A DNA stretch of 64,000 nt, taken from assembly GCF_000768675.1 (NCBI RefSeq), contig NZ_AVPI01000019.1, positions 1-64,000 of the forward strand, written 5' to 3'. Shown here one piece after another: positions 63,035-64,000 of the stretch. Made by a program: the position numbers and the translations under genes. The notes below the pieces were generated by a model. That model was not told the origin of the DNA, searched no databases, and saw only the letters and a list, made by a program, of their open reading frames with translations. Source of the DNA: Knoellia flava TL1 (GTDB lineage: Bacteria; Actinomycetota; Actinomycetes; Actinomycetales; Dermatophilaceae). The stretch's first letter is position 1; the number at the start of each line of letters is the position of its first letter.

Positions 63035-63922
63035 ATGAGCGGCATCACTTCCCCCACCCCCAGCGCGCGCATCGTCGTCGGCATCGACGGCTCGGCGCAC
63101 GGCTGGGCGGCCCTTGCGTGGGCCGCCGAACGGGCGTCGCGGATGTCGTCCCCGCTGCACCTCATCCATGCCTTCGCACCGGACATCCCGATGCTCGGGT
63201 TCGGCAGCACCGACCAGAGTTCGCTCAAGGAGGAGGGCGAGCGCCTGCTCGCGACCGCACGCGCCCGGGCCCACGCGGTCGACAGCTCGCTGACGGTGAC
63301 CACCTCGCTTCCCCCGGGGTTCGCCTCCCCCGCCCTCGTCAAGGCCTCGCACGACGCCGCGATGGTCGTCCTCGGCGCCGTCGGCCACGGCCTCCTCAGC
63401 CGCGCCACCATCGGTGCCGTCGCGCAGCAGGTCGCCGCGCACGCCACCTGCCCCGTCGTCATCGTCGGCCACGAGGGGCACAGCGAGCCACCGCACCACC
63501 GCGTCGTCGTCGGGGTCGACGGGTCGAGCGCCTCGTCGGCCGCCCTCCACGCCGCCTTCGACTACGCGGCCTCGCAGGAGGCCGAGCTCGTCGTCGTCCA
63601 CGCCTGGGAGGCGAAGGGACCCGAGGACCCGACGTTGTCCACGGACTCGAGCTGGCCGGCATACGAGAGCGAGCTGGAGCAACGCGTGGGTCGCGAGATC
63701 GCGTCGAGCAGCATCCAGCACCCGGCCGTCAAGGTCCACCACGAGGTCGTGCGCAGCTCTCCGGTCGCCGCGCTCATCCAGGCCGCCGACACCGCCGACC
63801 TCGTCGTCGTGGGGGCGCGGGGCACGGGGGGCTTCCCGGGGCTACACCTCGGGTCGGTCTCGAGCCGGCTCCTCGGCCGCACCGCCTGCCCGCTCGTCCT
63901 CGTGCACCCGCGGGAGCCGTGA
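63035..63922 (+). CDS. Universal stress protein with two USP domains
   Basis: 295 aa. Two tandem USP domains (~10-145, ~153-292), each with the ATP-binding pattern: IVVGIDGSAHGWAAL / MVVLGAVGHGLLSRATIGAVAQQVAAHATCPVVIV, and VVVGVDGSSASSAAL / LVVVGARGTGGFPGLHLGSVSSRLLGRTACPLVLV. The first domain carries G-2x-G-9x-type residues and the second reads GARGTGGFPG. ATG with GTGGAGG upstream. Monocistronic, preceded by a 226-nt region shared with the satD promoter. Confidence 0.93.
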   Translation: MSGITSPTPSARIVVGIDGSAHGWAALAWAAERASRMSSPLHLIHAFAPDIPMLGFGSTDQSSLKEEGERLLATARARAHAVDSSLTVTTSLPPGFASPALVKASHDAAMVVLGAVGHGLLSRATIGAVAQQVAAHATCPVVIVGHEGHSEPPHHRVVVGVDGSSASSAALHAAFDYAASQEAELVVVHAWEAKGPEDPTLSTDSSWPAYESELEQRVGREIASSSIQHPAVKVHHEVVRSSPVAALIQAADTADLVVVGARGTGGFPGLHLGSVSSRLLGRTACPLVLVHPREP

Positions 63923-64000
63923 GGTCGCGCCGAGCTGGTCGAGGACGAAGGCCCACTCCCAGGCGACCTGCTCCCACGCGGCGTAGCGCCCGCTGCGTCC
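63842..64000 (-). CDS. C-terminal part of an unknown minus-strand gene (truncated by the window edge)
   Basis: From the window end the minus strand reads GRSGRYAAWEQVAWEWAFV and continues into LDQLG, a Trp-rich sequence that looks like real protein. The first in-frame stop is at 63842-63844, so if the frame continues the gene overlaps the 3' end of the USP gene by about 80 nt. The family was not recognised. Confidence 0.4.
   Translation of the reverse strand, partial: GRSGRYAAWEQVAWEWAFVLDQLGATSRLPRVHEDERAGGAAEEPARDRPEV

Noticed and set aside
1-64000. Prophage, integrative element, restriction or other defence system
   Set aside because: No integrase, transposase, tRNA attachment site, methyltransferase or toxin-antitoxin gene was found; gene content and order are those of an actinobacterial core chromosome.

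Overview
The window is a high-GC stretch (roughly 70% by eye) of an actinobacterial chromosome. Actinobacterial traits include a QcrCAB/CtaCDEF respiratory supercomplex with a di-haem QcrC, families that occur mainly in Actinobacteria (DUF3043, DUF4191, DUF5302, DUF1918/1876), a GlnR-type box at glnA, and many apparently leaderless genes. Gene order resembles, from memory, the glkA to glnA neighbourhood of Streptomyces and relatives. Family Intrasporangiaceae is my best guess, with moderate confidence. No tRNA, rRNA, CRISPR array, insertion sequence, prophage or restriction system was seen. This is vertically inherited backbone rather than an island.

Layout. 0-4.4 kb (mostly minus): an EEP-family nuclease/phosphatase, ROK glucokinase, a Cys-motif protein, an ArsA-like ATPase and an SRPBCC protein. 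4.5-11.7 kb: acyl-CoA synthetase, a membrane glycosyltransferase-like protein, a lipoprotein metalloprotease, a DnaQ-GIY-YIG nuclease, a cupin and an Lrp-type ligand domain. 11.8-23 kb: trpD, a degenerate receiver, ctaE-qcrCAB, then ctaF-ctaD-ctaC on the other strand. 23-28.4 kb: a cysteine-desulfurase homologue lacking its PLP lysine, with a TusA-like partner, aat, a PfkB kinase, a PadR unit and erpA. 28.5-41 kb: glycerate kinase, M28 and M20 peptidases, nadA, a GST, OsmC, gcvT, pepA and small conserved genes. 41-54 kb: lpd and a two-lipoyl-domain E2, a kinase, an MMPL transporter, and lipB/lipA. 54-64 kb: DUF4191, LysE, an F420/PPOX protein, RDD, GlnR-box-controlled glnA, a decayed amidohydrolase, a CtlX-like hydrolase, a SatD pair and a universal stress protein.

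The genes combine aerobic respiration (bc1-aa3 branch), lipoate synthesis (LipB, LipA) close to lipoate users (E2, E3; GcvT acts in the glycine cleavage system), Fe-S and sulfur handling (ErpA, NadA, LipA, the desulfurase-like/TusA pair), and nitrogen assimilation.

The most unusual signal is not a gene. The 9-mer GTATGCCGT (core GTATGCC) occurs 43 times on both strands, in coding and non-coding DNA, far above expectation. It is often built from otherwise avoided codons (TAT, GCA). It also flanks or lies inside several dispersed hairpins. A second general feature is a TAnnnT hexamer 6-7 nt before the start codon of more than 20 genes, indicating widespread leaderless transcription. Long imperfect hairpins lie at most of the spaced convergent gene junctions.
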